Translations under genes and position numbers: made by a program
Assembly (NCBI GenBank): GCA_027475525.1
Contig: JAMWFC010000116.1
Span: 2,727,826 to 2,791,825, forward strand
Reading direction: 5' to 3'
Source of the DNA: Macrolepiota albuminosa
Lineage: Eukaryota; Basidiomycota; Agaricomycetes; Agaricales; Agaricaceae
Length of the DNA: 64,000 nucleotides
In this document: one piece after another, positions 1 through 11,029 of the stretch
Layout: each line of letters starts with the position of its first letter
Numbering within the stretch: position 1 is the stretch's first letter
Notes under the pieces: model-generated
What the model was told of the DNA's origin: nothing
What the model saw: only the letters and a program-made list of their open reading frames with translations
Database searches by the model: none

Positions 1-2275
1 TAATCTCGCAGAACGCGCAGGCTGCGCCCCAAGTTGGAGTAGCGCAGGCGAAGCGCCATGAGTTGTCCCCGGACACGTTCCCGCTCCCGACCCATTGCTG
101 CCTCCATCGTTGCCGCCCTACTTGAGAACCTCTCCAGCATCTCCCGCGGGTTAAGTGCCACCACCGGGTACACGAGGTCTTGTCCCAGCCACTGGAAAGC
201 GTCGCCAGTGACCGTCGGCTCCGGCTGAGGGGTCCAGGCAGGATTGACCCTGGCGACCACGGGGTGCCTAGGCTCCAGGCCGGCAACGTCCTCGGGATCT
301 GACACCTCCCAGGGGGCAACGTTACCGTAAGGCGGTAGCCACCGCCACTGAGGCTCCTCCCGGGCGACTTCTGCCGCTGCCTCGCCCTCTCCCGCTACCA
401 CCTCCTCGTCGCCTTGGCGCTGCGTCGCCAAGGTTTCATCCACCTCCCCTTCAGCGTCCTCATCCCCTCCCATTGCCGCCCCCTCTGCCTTCTCCTCCCC
501 CATCTCGATGTCTGCGGGAGCGTCTTCCCGCTCCTCTTGAGGCGCCGAGTCGCCAACCGCTTCCTGTTCTCCTTCCTCCTGTTCCCCGCCAAGAGATCTT
601 GCCGCCAAGTGGATAGGCGACAAGAGACCACTGGGGCCAGCCTCTGTGTCACGAGGAGGCAGGCGACTCGCCGCCAACGCCTTCTCGAGGTCCTCCATCT
701 CGGTATCCTTTGGCGCTGGCGAGGGGGAGGGCGACGATGAAACCACGCGAGGACGTTTTGCTTTGCCCTTCCCCTTGCTTGGGGAAGGGGCTTGTCGTTT
801 TTCTGGGACCAAAGTCCCTTGGCGCTCTCCAGCGCCTCGTTGGCCGACTGTTTCCGTTCCATCTCCTTGGCGTGTCAGCAACGCCAAGGAGGCACGTCCA
901 ATGGCTGCCATCCCTCCTGCGGCAACCTTCCTCTTCTGGCCCTCCACAAACTCCCTGGCCCTCCTCACCAACACAGCGCGCGAGAACGTCTTCTCGACCA
1001 AAGCATCTGGCGCGCCGCCACGCTCGCGACTTTTCGCCCCGTCGATAGTACAGGCGCGCTTGAGGGCGCCACAACGATAACACGGCTGGGCCCCAGTCGG
1101 GAACCAACAGCCTTCTGGGTCGTTGTCCGCCCAGCATTTGTCGCACTAGCGCTAAAAGTCAGCAAGAAACTAAAGGAACCAGAAAAAATCACTTACCGCT
1201 CCCCGCGCCTCCTTGAACGCTTGCCGGGTCGCCAGGGAAACGGTCTTCTTTCCCTTCATCTCCTCCATAACGACCCCGGCCTCTTGCCCCTCATCAAGGA
1301 CTGCCTCCTCACGACGCGGCAACAACAATCCTTTGAGCTCCTTGTCGTCAAAGGAGCTTTGTGTTGGCGCCTACAAAGACTTAGTAATTTCCGTACAAAA
1401 AGAAAAGACCACTTACCGCGTATTGAGGAGCCGCCTTGCGACTCTGCGAAGGTCGTTAGCGACCGTCGGCAACGGCAAGCGAAAATCAGCACTTACCTTA
1501 CGCTTGGAAGCACCTGCCGGCTTCCTCGGCGAGCCCGACTTGCTAGCCGGCAGCACTGGGCTCGACGTGCTGCCGGCGCGACCTACCTTGCCGGATTCTT
1601 CAGTCTCCTGCCTCTTGGCGGCAGGCGCCTTTCCTTCCGCAATCTCCTCCATCTCCGCCGCCAAGGCTGCTGCTCTTTCCCGCTCCTCTAGCCCCCTCAT
1701 AATCTCACGGGAGTCGCGGGAAACCTCCTCTTGCCGTGTCGCGATCTCCTCCTCCACCTGCATGCGCGCCAGGGGCGCCAACACCTCTTGCTTGCTATGA
1801 GGCGACAGGTCAGACCACAGCTAAGTTAGAGATAAAAATCAGAGTTACTTACTCAGGCGCGGGAGCGCTTACCGTCATCGGCAAGGCACCCGACAAGATA
1901 TCCTCCAACTCGTCCTCGATGGTAGGGACGGCAGGAGGCGCCTAGGGACCCAATCAGTTGGCGACACGGCAAGGACTTGAAAGCACTTACAAAACGAGAA
2001 AATGGAGCTAACCACTCCGCGCCACGGTTATCCACATAGCGCGCCCGGCACCACTCCCGCACCTCTATCTCCCTGTCCCAGCCTACGCCAAGGACACGGA
2101 CCTCGTACCAGCGCTCCAACAACTTCATTACCGCGATCACCAAGTTTGAAGGCGCCTCCGCGCCCACACCCTCGATGCGCTTGATAAAGTTGTTGGCCTT
2201 GGCGATATAGGAAGAGGCAGCGTCTTGAGCCTCGCGAGAAGGAACGGGGGGCGGAGTTGGAATGCGGAAAGACAT
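1..2275 (-). CDS. Antisense Zn-cluster/coiled-coil protein of Ty3 family 1, copy A (partial, 3' end off window)
   Basis: The gene reads leftward from an ATG at 2275 (protein begins MSFRIPTPPPVP) and runs off the window at position 1. At least four introns are visible, for example a donor at about 1990 with an acceptor at about 1945. The first exon is a conserved globular stretch. A central exon carries six cysteines, C-x2-C-x8-C-x8-C-x2-C-x6-C, at about 1035-1145. A Lys/Ser/Pro-rich segment, a long acidic tract and a helical C-terminal part (about 1-250) follow. The spacing resembles the fungal Zn(II)2Cys6 binuclear cluster, although the first loop is 8 and not 6. It lies antisense to pol and just upstream of an LTR, so it is part of the retroelement and not a host gene. 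It corresponds to 5877-8345, from which it differs at many residues while staying open, which suggests past constraint. The function is not known to me; DNA binding or a Gag-like role are inferences. Confidence 0.6.
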
Positions 2276-2375
2276 TTTAATATTAAGCGCCAGGTAAAGT
2301 CTTGAGCCTCGCGAGAAGGAACGGGGGGCGGAGTTGGAATGCGGAAAGACATTTTAATATTAAGCGCCAGGTAAA
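2222..2375. repeat. 77-bp tandem duplication no. 1 (probable assembly artefact)
   Basis: Two identical 77-nt copies (2222-2298 and 2299-2375) span the start codon region of antisense gene copy A, so the first codons appear twice. Confidence 0.95.
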
Positions 2376-2413
2376 AAAAAAATGGGGAGAAGAAACGAAG
2401 TCCACACTCATGT

Positions 2414-2567
2414 GCCAGGACTATAAACCAAATCTCAAGAACGCACGGACCACTTGTCACAAAAGCGGTAACGGTAGCCTTATTTGGTGAGCCAGGACTA
2501 TAAACCAAATCTCAAGAACGCACGGACCACTTGTCACAAAAGCGGTAACGGTAGCCTTATTTGGTGA
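2414..2567. repeat. 77-bp tandem duplication no. 2 (probable assembly artefact)
   Basis: Two identical 77-nt copies (2414-2490, 2491-2567). The equivalent place in the second element (about 8409-8485) has a single copy, which shows the unduplicated state. Confidence 0.95.
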
Positions 2568-2600
2568 CTGGGGACAGTCAATTTTTCAGTTGGGGGGAGA

Positions 2601-3551
2601 TGATAGGACCCCATACAGGTTAGGCGCATCAACGGCAGGCTCGGCACCGGCTCCGGAAACCTTGCCGCACTCGTTCCGAACTTAGCGCACGCGTTCTACC
2701 CATTTTAAGCCATTTCCGACGGCCGCGCACGGCAAGAAGCAGATCCAATCAATGATAGCGCCGACGGCAGCAGGAATGACAACTGACAGATGGCATCAGT
2801 CACTGATGACAGCGCTTAGCGAGAAGCTTGATGATCTATCAAAAACTGACGGACAGCTTGGCGTTTGACCTTGGCGTCTGACACCGCTTACCGTCTCGAT
2901 TTGGCGCCCAACGTCGCTTAGGTGTTCTGACAGACAGAAGGGTGATGGATTGATGGTTTAGTACCGCGATCTGCCGCCTGGTGGCGCCAAGGGTCCTCAA
3001 AGGACGGTAGGGATCGGAAACCGTTGGAGCTACCCCTATGAAATTTTCCAGTTTACCGCACTTTGGCGATGGTTGGTCACTGGCGACGGTGAACTCCTTG
3101 TAGTATATAAAGTACTTACCGACTTGTACATACAGGGAGGAGACGAATAGACCACAGTTTACTCCCCTTTCCTCAGTCTCCCTTACGCTCAAGAGCTCAT
3201 TTACGCTACAGTCGGCAACGTCGAACTCATCGGTAGTTACAGACGCTCGCCAACACTCGACACACTCGCGCCTTGCAACTACGGCAGGCATTATCGACGC
3301 TTAGACTTCGCTAAGCTTACCGTGCTCTTGCCGCTTACCTTTGCCGTGTTCGCTTACCGCTCTTTCCTAGGCGCTTTACCTTAGCGCTTTACACTTGCCG
3401 ACCCCGTTACCGACTTTTACCCTTTTTCACAGACGCGTTCTCTGGGACCTGCCCGGGACTCCTCAAATCACTTATAGCGCGCCCAACGCACACTCTTGGT
3501 ACGGTAACACTCTAGTTACATTTGTGGCTGACCAAACTTTGGGCGTCATCA
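2601..3551 (+). repeat. LTR 1 of Ty3 family 1
   Basis: A segment of about 951 bp starts TGATAG and ends GTCATCA, giving TGAT...ATCA termini. It is nearly co-linear with 8515-9454. A purine-rich tract (TTGGGGGGAGA) lies immediately 5', as expected of a polypurine tract. A TATA-like sequence sits near 3105. The two LTRs differ at many scattered sites and by small indels, so the insertion is not recent. The 3' boundary is inferred from the point where the two copies diverge and from the terminal inverted repeat. Confidence 0.75.
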
Positions 3552-3766
3552 ACACGTCAAGAGCTCTTTCCACGGACCAGATGGACTTTCTAGGCGACCA
3601 CAGCAGCCTGGCGACCCGGCAGTGGATCCACAGGTTGATAGCGATTTCGAGGACTGGATCGACCGACTACATGGTTTTGTGCACCTTATACAACAGCCTA
3701 TCCCCTTGTTACGACGGCAACAGCCTACCAGCATCCTATTACATCCCATCGTCCCTTACCGCCCCA

Positions 3767-3920
3767 AGACCTTTAGCGCACCCCTCACGTTCTACACGGC
3801 AAGCATCCTTGAACAAGACTTGCCCCCAGTAAAAGTCGTACAGAGACCTTTAGCGCACCCCTCACGTTCTACACGGCAAGCATCCTTGAACAAGACTTGC
3901 CCCCAGTAAAAGTCGTACAG
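3767..3920. repeat. 77-bp tandem duplication no. 3 (probable assembly artefact)
   Basis: Identical copies 3767-3843 and 3844-3920. The duplication shifts the pol frame; removing one copy joins the upstream and downstream pol segments in one frame. Confidence 0.95.
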
Positions 3921-4235
3921 GAACCTCATCTGCTAAGAGAAGACAGCAAAAACCTGACCTACGATGCCGTTCCCCGATTCGCCAAGGCAATGGCGGAAGA
4001 CAGTCGCTTGCTAGTAGTTGAACAATGGATACGAGACCTTAAGCGACCCCCAGACCTTACCGACAAACAATACGCGAAATTTATCCGCTATGCTACCCGT
4101 TTCTTCTTTACCGACAACCGACTTTGGCGACGACATCGAGATGGCGCTCACAAGCTGATCATCAAGCCAGAAAGTCGCTTACGAGTCTTGCGCGCCATGC
4201 ATGACGAGCTAGGACATAGAGGTCTGTACGCTACC

Positions 4236-4389
4236 CGAGCTTCTCTGTTAGAACGATTCTGGTGGCCACACGCTAGTGCCGACATCGCTTGGTACATTAG
4301 GACTTGCCACCTCGAGCTTCTCTGTTAGAACGATTTTGGTGGCCACACGCTAGTGCCGACATCGCTTGGTACATTAGGACTTGCCACCT
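4236..4389. repeat. 77-bp tandem duplication no. 4 (probable assembly artefact)
   Basis: Copies 4236-4312 and 4313-4389 differ by one base (C at 4259, T at 4336). Removing one copy restores the integrase zinc-module reading frame. Confidence 0.95.
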
Positions 4390-5876
4390 TTGCCAAATTC
4401 AACAGACGCGCCAAGTGCTCATACTGCCAACCGTTGCAACGCCAGCTCCCCTCTTCAGCAAAATCTATGTCGATACCATGCACATGCCCAAATCTGGTCG
4501 CTACAAGTACATCATTCAAGGTCGTTGTTCGCTAATACACTGGCCTGAATTTTGAATGCTCCAAAAAGAAAATACAGAAGCGGTCGCCAAGTGGCTATTT
4601 GAGGACGTCATCTGCCGTTGGGGAGCGCTAAGGGAAATCGTCACGGATAACAGTGCGCCCATCATCAAAGCACTAACATACCTCGCCAAGAAATACAACA
4701 TTCACCACATTCGAGTATCTGGCTACAACAAGCGTGCCAATGGCCTGGTAGAGAGACCACACTTTGACGTTCGGCAAGCGCTCTTCAAGGCGGTCGATGG
4801 CGACGAGTCTCGTTGGAGTGAGGCAACGTATTCAGTGTTTTGGTCGGAAAGAGTTACCATTCGTAAGCGCATGGGTTGCTCTCCCTATTACGCGGCTACT
4901 GGCACCCATCCTTTACTCCCTGCCGACATCATAGAAGCGACCTACCTTCAGCCAGCACCCAACAGCATCTTAGCGACTACCGATCTTATCGCCAGACGAG
5001 CTATTGATCTCCAGCGAAGGAAAGAAGATTTAGAGCGACTCCACGAGGTAGTCTTTAGCGCACGTCGCCAAGCAGCTCTACGATTCGAAACCAAGCATAG
5101 CGCTACTATCAAAGATTACAACTTCCCGAGAGGAGCGCTAGTGCTTATGCGCAACTCCAAAATTGAAACCTCATACAACAAGAAAATGCGCCCTCGCTAT
5201 CTAGGACCTTTGGTAGTTATCTCTCGTAACCGTGGAGGCGCTTACGTGCTCTGTGAATTAGATGGTTCAGTACTGCATCGACCTGTTGCCGCTTTTCGCC
5301 TATTACCGTATCTCGCCAGAGAACACATTGACTTGCCGCTTGAAGCGCTAGATATCGACACCGCCAAGCTTAGAGAACTTGAAGAAACCGAATTATTGGA
5401 CGATGATGACTTGCCGACCCTAGTTGAAGAAGAAGAAAATGATTAGAAAAGACTATATATTGATAAGCTCTTTCTTTCTATTACTTACCTTACTTATCTT
5501 TCTTGCCGATACTTACTGTACTATATTCCAACAGACAATTCCTTACATAGTCAAGTCGCAGCGCTAGCGTGTCACCAACGCTTAGCGCATTGCGCAACTC
5601 TCGCCAAGGGTTTTTCGCTATGATGATTTACTGAGCGTTTCCCTTTTCCTCAAAATTTGTCTAAGTCCCTCACCTACTACTCCTCTTGCTAAAACCTACC
5701 CTTAGAATACTTGCCGCCTACCTTTTCTTTGCTTTACTTTCTTTGCTTTTTGCAGCTGCGCTAACTCAGAAATGGGACTTATCTTTCCACTCAGAAACAA
5801 GGCGGCAAGGTTTATATACGAGAACGGCAACAGGCAAAAATATATATACAAGACGGCCTATCTACCCTAAGGTCCG

Positions 5877-8345
5877 TCAGTCTTCATCCTCGGGAAGCGA
5901 CATGGAGTCGTCGAGCGGCAAGAGGTCGCCAACTTGCACGTGGTTAAGGCTTTGCCACTCCAAAGCCTTGTTGCAGTCGGCTTGATACTCCAACAAAGTA
6001 TCCATACTTCTGGTCAAGTTGGAATACCGAAGTCGCGAGGCCATAAGTTGCAGTCGGCTTGATACTCCAACAAAGTATCCATACTTCTGGTCAAGTTGGA
6101 ATACCGAAGTCGCGAGGCCATAATTTGCTTCCGCGCTCGCTCACGCTCGCGACCCAGTACCGCTCGCATGCTTGCCGCACGTGCCGCCATCCGCTCTATC
6201 ACTTGAGGAGGATATAAGGCCACCACCGGATAAACCAAGTCTTCCCCCAGCCACTCGTAAGAGTCGCCAGCAACTCTTGGCTGAGGCTGGGGGGTCCACA
6301 ACGAGGATCCACTTGAGCTCGTCCAGAGCTGCGTCGCTAAGTCGCCCCCACTTACCCAAGGGGCGGCAGGCTCCACCGTCGGCAACTCCTGGGACTCGCC
6401 AGGGACGTCTCGTAAGGTCTCCTCCGGTTCTCCCTCGGCATCCTCATTACCGCCCTCTACCTCCTCGCGACTTGGCGATCCTTCCCGTTTCTCCTCCTCC
6501 CCGGCCAACTCCTGCGCGCCAGCGGGCTCTCCCATTACAACGTCTCCTTCATCTCCTGGGGCGCCAGCAGTCGAAACATCGGCAGGCGCGTCTTCAGGCA
6601 AGGCGAGAGGGGACAGTAGGCGGCTGGGGCCAGCCTCACCGCTAACGGGAGGAAGGCGGCTAGCGGCAAGAGCTTCTCCAAGCTCCCTCATCTCCGTGTC
6701 CTCAGCAGTTGGAGAGGGGGAGGGCGACTCGATGCGCACGCGCTTGGCCTTACCCTTGCCCTTGCTTGGGGAGGGAGCCTTGCGTTTTTCCTGGCGCTCG
6801 CCAGCGCCGTGCTTGCCGACCGATTCCGATTCATCTCCTTGGCGTGTCGGCAGCGCCAAGGAGGACTTGCTGATTTTGGCCGCTCTCCCAGCGGCAACCT
6901 CCCTACGTTCCCCCTCGACAAACTCCCTAGCCCGCTTGACCAAAACCGCCCGGGAAAAGGTCTTCTCGACAAAGGCATCAGGCGCCCCGCCACGCTCACG
7001 ACTCTTGGCGCCGTCGATCATACAAGCACGCTTGAGAGTGCCGCAGCGGTAACAAGGTTGGGCGCCAGTAGGGAACCAGCAACTCTCGGGGTCGTTATCG
7101 GCCCAACATTTGTCACACTACCCTCACTAGAGAACCCGGATCTGACAAAAAGCTAAGGCGACTTACCGCTCCACGCGAATCCTTAAACTCCTGGCGCGTC
7201 GCCAGGGAAGCCGTGCGCTTGTTCTTCATCTCCGGCAACTCCACTCCTCCCTCAATGCCCTCATCCATCACTACGTCCTCCCGGCGCGGCAAGAGCAGAC
7301 CCCTCAGCTCCTTGTCGTCAAACGTCGTCTGACTAGGGAGCTGGGAGGGAGTCAGTAGAAAGTCGGCAAAGAGTCACTACGGCATACCTCGTATTGAGGG
7401 CCCTTCCCTTTGCGAGACTAGCAAAAGTCACAGTCGGCAAGAAGAGACGCCAATAACAGCGGACTCACCTTTTTCTTCAAAGCCTTGCCAGGCTTTGAAG
7501 GTGAACCCCGTGTGCCTGCCGGCAGTGTGGGGCTCTGAGACTCACCTTTTTCTTCAAAGCCTTGCCAGGCTTTGAAGGTGAACCCCGTGTGCCTGCCGGC
7601 AGTGTGGGGCTCTGAACACTGCCGGCGCGAGACCCCTTGCTAGAACCCTCGGCAACAGACTCCTTCTTCTGCTCCTTGGCGAGGGGCTCTGAACACTGCC
7701 GGCGCGAGACCCCTTGCTAGAACCCTCGGCAACAGACTCCTTCTTCTGCTCCTTGGCGAGTTCTGCCCTCACTACCGCCAAAGTGTGCACGGCAGCAGCA
7801 GCGGCAGCTTCCTCCTGCTCTTGCTCGATCTGCAAGCGAGCAAGGGGTTCCAGCACCTCTTGTTTGCTACGAGGAGATAATTCAGTCCATAGCTAGGGAA
7901 GGAAAGGTCAGAAGCTACTTACTTGGTTGCCGATGCGCTTACGGTCATCGGCAACGCACCAGAGAGAATATCCTCCAGCTCATCCTCGATGGTGGGGACA
8001 GGGGGAGGCGCCTAGGTAACAATCAGCTAAGCGACGCGGCAGGAAGCAGAAACAACTTACGAAGCGGGAGAAAGGCGCTAACCACTTAGCGCCACGATTA
8101 TCCACATACCGGGCACGACACCACTCCCGCACCTCGATCTCGCAATCCCAGCCAACGCCAAGGACCCTCACCTCATACCACTTCTCCAGCAGCTTCATTA
8201 CGCCAACTACCAAGTTTTGAGACGCCTCAGCGCCAACACCCTCGATATGACGAATAAAACGGTTCGCCTTGGCGATGTATGCGTAGGTGGCTTCTTGTGC
8301 AGCCTGAGACGGAACGGGGGGCGGAGTTGGAATACGGAAAGACAT
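5877..8345 (-). CDS. Antisense Zn-cluster/coiled-coil protein of Ty3 family 1, copy B
   Basis: The complete antisense gene starts at 8345 (MSFRIPTPPPVP) and stops at 5877-5879. Exons inferred from GT-AG sites include one ending near 8058 (SRF before the donor), a short exon at about 7945-8013, a coiled-coil exon below about 7893, and a large last exon from about 7120. The six cysteines (C-x2-C-x8-C-x8-C-x2-C-x6-C, about 7015-7120) match copy A. A Lys/Arg-rich stretch like a nuclear signal (KGKGKAKR) is followed by an acidic region and a helical C-terminus. Three 77-bp duplications (5970, 7462, 7606) interrupt it; collapsing them yields a continuous product parallel to copy A. It lies between pol and the 3' LTR, the env position, but on the opposite strand. 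The function is unknown. Confidence 0.65.
5970..6123. repeat. 77-bp tandem duplication no. 5 (probable assembly artefact)
   Basis: Identical copies 5970-6046 and 6047-6123. As given it truncates the antisense protein; collapsed, the frame runs on to the stop at 5877. Confidence 0.95.
7462..7615. repeat. 77-bp tandem duplication no. 6 (probable assembly artefact)
   Basis: Identical copies 7462-7538 and 7539-7615, abutting the next duplication. Removal keeps the antisense coiled-coil/Ser-Pro exon in frame. Confidence 0.95.
7606..7759. repeat. 77-bp tandem duplication no. 7 (probable assembly artefact)
   Basis: Copies 7606-7682 and 7683-7759 are identical over at least 77 nt. The duplication overlaps no. 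6 by 10 nt. Confidence 0.95.
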
Positions 8346-8514
8346 ATTTTTTATTTGAGCGCCAGGAAAAAGATGGGGAGGAGAAACGAAGTCCACACTC
8401 ATGCGCCAGGACTATAAACCAAATCTCAAGAACGCACGGACCACTTGTCACAAAAGCGGTAACGGTAGCCTTATTTGGTGACTGAGGACAGTCAATTTTT
8501 CAGTTGGGGGGAGA

Positions 8515-9454
8515 TGATAGGACCCTATACAGGTTAGGCGCATCAACGGCAGGCTCGGCACCGGCTCCGGAAACCTTGCCGCACTCGTTCCGAACTTAGC
8601 GCACGCGTTCTACCTATTTTAAGCCATTCCCGACGGCCGGACACGGCAAGAAGCAGATCCGATCAGTGATAGCGCCGACGGCAGCAAGAATGACAACTGA
8701 CAGATGGCATCAGTCACTGACGACAGCGCTTAGCAAGAAGCCTGATCATCTATCAAAAACTGACGGACAGCTTGGCGTTTGACCTTGGCGTCCGACACCG
8801 CTTAGCGCTTCGATTTGGCACCTGGCATCGCTTAGCCTTTTGGACAGACAGAAAGGTGATGGACTGATGGTTTAGCACCGCGATCTGCCGCCTGGTGGCG
8901 CTAAGGGTCTTGAATGGACGGCAGGGATCTGAAACTGTTGGAGCTACCCCTATGAAATTTTCTAGTTTACCGCTCTTTGACCGCTGGCGACGGCGAACTC
9001 TTTGTAGTATAAAAGTACTTACCGACTTGTACAATCATCATCAGACGAATAGACCAGAGTTTCCTGCTCCCACTTCCTCAGTCCCCTTTACGCTCAAGAT
9101 CTCATTTACGGTCGGCAACGTCGAACTCATCGGCAGTTGCAGACTCTCGCCAACTTTCGACACATTCGCGCCTTGCAACTACGGCAGGCATTATCGACGC
9201 TTAGAACTTCGCTAAGCTTATCGTGCTCTTGCCGCTTACCTTTGCCGTGTTCACTTACCGCATTTTCCTTAGGCGCTTTACCTTAGCGCTTGACACTTGC
9301 CGACACCCGTTACCGACTTTTCCCCTTTTCCACAGACGCATTCTCTGGGACCTGCCCGGGACTCCTCAAATCACTTATAGCGCGCCCAACGCAAACTCTT
9401 GGTACGGTAACACTTCTGTTACATTTGTTGCTGACCAAACTTTGGGCGTCATCA
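8515..9454 (+). repeat. LTR 2 (3' LTR) of Ty3 family 1
   Basis: About 940 bp, TGAT...ATCA, preceded by the same purine tract as LTR 1 and co-linear with 2601-3551, including the TATA-like region near 9005. Immediately 3' (9457) the sequence becomes the integrase of a different, chromodomain-bearing element, so the right edge looks like an insertion junction. Identity to LTR 1 ends within two bases of the predicted LTR end, which supports the boundary. Confidence 0.75.
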
Positions 9455-9456
9455 AC

Positions 9457-10770
9457 GCCCGACTCCGCTACGACGTCCTCCGTCAACACCACGATCATAA
9501 GCTCCGGGGACACCCTGGGATACGTAAGACCCTCCAGCTGATCTCCCGGACTTACTTTTGGCCAGGGTTGAAGAAGGACGTGACCCGCTACATTCGATCA
9601 TGTGAACCCTGCCTCCGGGCCAAGGTCCCCCGACACCGACCATATGGACTCCTGAAACCCCTGCCAGTCGGACGACGCCCCTGGTCCTCCATATCCCTGG
9701 ACCACATCGTCGAACTCCCGGAATCTGAAGGGTTCGATGCCATTCTCGTCGTTGTGTGCAGGCTAACCAAACAGGGCATCTTCCTACCCTGTCACACCAT
9801 GGACACCGCCCCGGACTTCGCCCGACTGTTCCTCGAGCACGTCTTTGCCAAACATGGACTCCCGGACGACATCGTCTTCAACCGTGGCCCTCTCTTTGTG
9901 TCCAAGTTTTGGACTTCCCTGTGTAAGGCACTTGAAGTAAAGACTAACCTCTCTACCGCCTACCACCCCGAAACCGACGGCCAAACCGAAAGGGTCAACC
10001 AGTCTCTCGAGCAGTACCTCCGACTGTACGTCAACTACTTGCAGGACGACTGGCGCGCCGAGCTCCCCCTGGCCGAGTTCACCTACAACAACACGCCGCA
10101 CTCTGCCACTGGGGTATCCCCCTTCTTTGCCAACAAGGGATACCACCCTCGACTGACACTCTCCCTTCGGGACATCCCGTCGCACGCCGCCCACGAGGTC
10201 GCCCGGGATCTCCAATCCCTTCACGAGTTTCTCCGGGAAGAGATCGACATCGCGAACCGGGCCTACGTGAAACACGCCGACCGGAAACGGGAAGACACCC
10301 CCGACTGGGCCCCCGGGACAAAGGTATGGTTAGATCGACGACACCTCCGCACCCGCTGGCCCTCCCCAAAACTCGATCACAAGCGTCTCGGCCCGTTCAA
10401 AATATTGAAGAAGGTCTCATCCCACGCCTACAAGATCGAGCTCCCCCCGGGACTAAAAGGTCTGCACCCGGTATTCCACGTCCGCCTCCTGGAACGACAC
10501 CCCCCGGATCCTTTTCCCGAACGGCGCCCCGAGCCCCCTCCCCCGGTCGAGGTCGAGGACGAGTACCACTACGAAGTTGAAGACATCCTCGACTCCCGGA
10601 ACATTCGGGGACGACCCCACTTCCTCGTACGGTGGAAGGGATACGGCCCAGAAGACGACACTTGGGAACCACGCCGAAACCTTGAAGGTGCCCTCGACAA
10701 ACTCCGGGACTTCCAACAACGGCACCCAGGAAGCGACCTTCCCGGGTGCAGGACTCACAGACGGCAGTAG
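9457..10770 (+). pseudogene. Chromovirus (Ty3/gypsy) pol, integrase plus chromodomain, 5' truncated
   Basis: The open frame enters at the junction with LTR 2 and ends at 10770. Visible domains are the integrase zinc module ([11 protein letters not shown] ... SCEPCLR, about 9485-9615), the rve core ([21 protein letters not shown], about 9690-10010), a GPF/Y-like region ([12 protein letters not shown]) and a C-terminal chromodomain ([16 protein letters not shown], about 10560-10720). The second catalytic Asp, normally in an SDRG motif, is Asn here (FNRG at about 9876), so the integrase is probably dead. The N-terminal part of Pol (protease, RT, RNase H) and gag are absent, consistent with interruption by family 1 inserted to the left. 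Confidence 0.85.
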
Positions 10771-11029
10771 TGGGCGTAACCCCCGCCTCTGGGCCCAGTA
10801 GGGATTCAACTCCCATGTATACTTTCTACCTTTCCCTTTCTAGACCTTACTTCTTTTTAGTACCTTTTCATAGTAGTGTCCCGGCGTCTGGGCAAGATGT
10901 TCTTTCTGGTTTCTTTCGGTTTCTTTTGCCCCCTTACTCCTACTGACCCGGGACAGCCAAGTATATACATTTTCTATATATAGTACACTATACTACAGCT
11001 ACGGGACAGCAACAAGAAAACGGGGGCCC

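Larger units (their letters stand above)
3556..5446 (+). pseudogene. Ty3/gypsy pol, 3' part (integrase), family 1
   Basis: Only the C-terminal half of Pol is present; gag, protease and most of RT/RNase H are missing directly after LTR 1. The visible order is a tail of RNase H-like sequence, the integrase zinc-binding H-H-C-C module (MHDELGHRG ... CHLCQ, about 4190-4400), the catalytic core with VDTMHMP, TDNSAP and GLVERPH (about 4465-4770, D-D-E all present), and a C-terminal domain ending at 5446 in an acidic tail. The frame is broken by two 77-bp duplications (3767 and 4236), whose removal restores it, and by one genuine in-frame TGA at 4553-4555 that looks like CGA to TGA. Without the duplications it is a near-intact integrase region in an internally deleted element. 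Confidence 0.8.
2601..9454 (+). mobile_element. Ty3/gypsy LTR retrotransposon, family 1, internally deleted
   Basis: Two LTRs in direct orientation (2601-3551 and 8515-9454) bracket a 3' pol fragment on + (3556-5446), about 430 nt without a gene (5447-5876), an antisense gene on - (5877-8345) and a polypurine tract. To the left of LTR 1 lies the end of another internal region of the same family (antisense gene copy A plus its own purine tract), so LTR 1 also serves as the 3' LTR of that copy. This is an LTR-internal-LTR-internal array, as arises by unequal LTR recombination or by repeat mis-assembly. Confidence 0.75.

Noticed and set aside
395..862. 155-codon minus-strand frame and several overlapping plus-strand frames at 400-1700
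   Set aside because: These are shadows of the antisense zinc-cluster gene copy A, whose true frame is continuous, conserved with copy B and runs off the window edge.
2222..7759. Direct repeats considered as CRISPR-like or minisatellite arrays
   Set aside because: Each site has only two copies without spacers, all with period 77; the pattern is best explained by assembly, and CRISPR is not expected in fungi.
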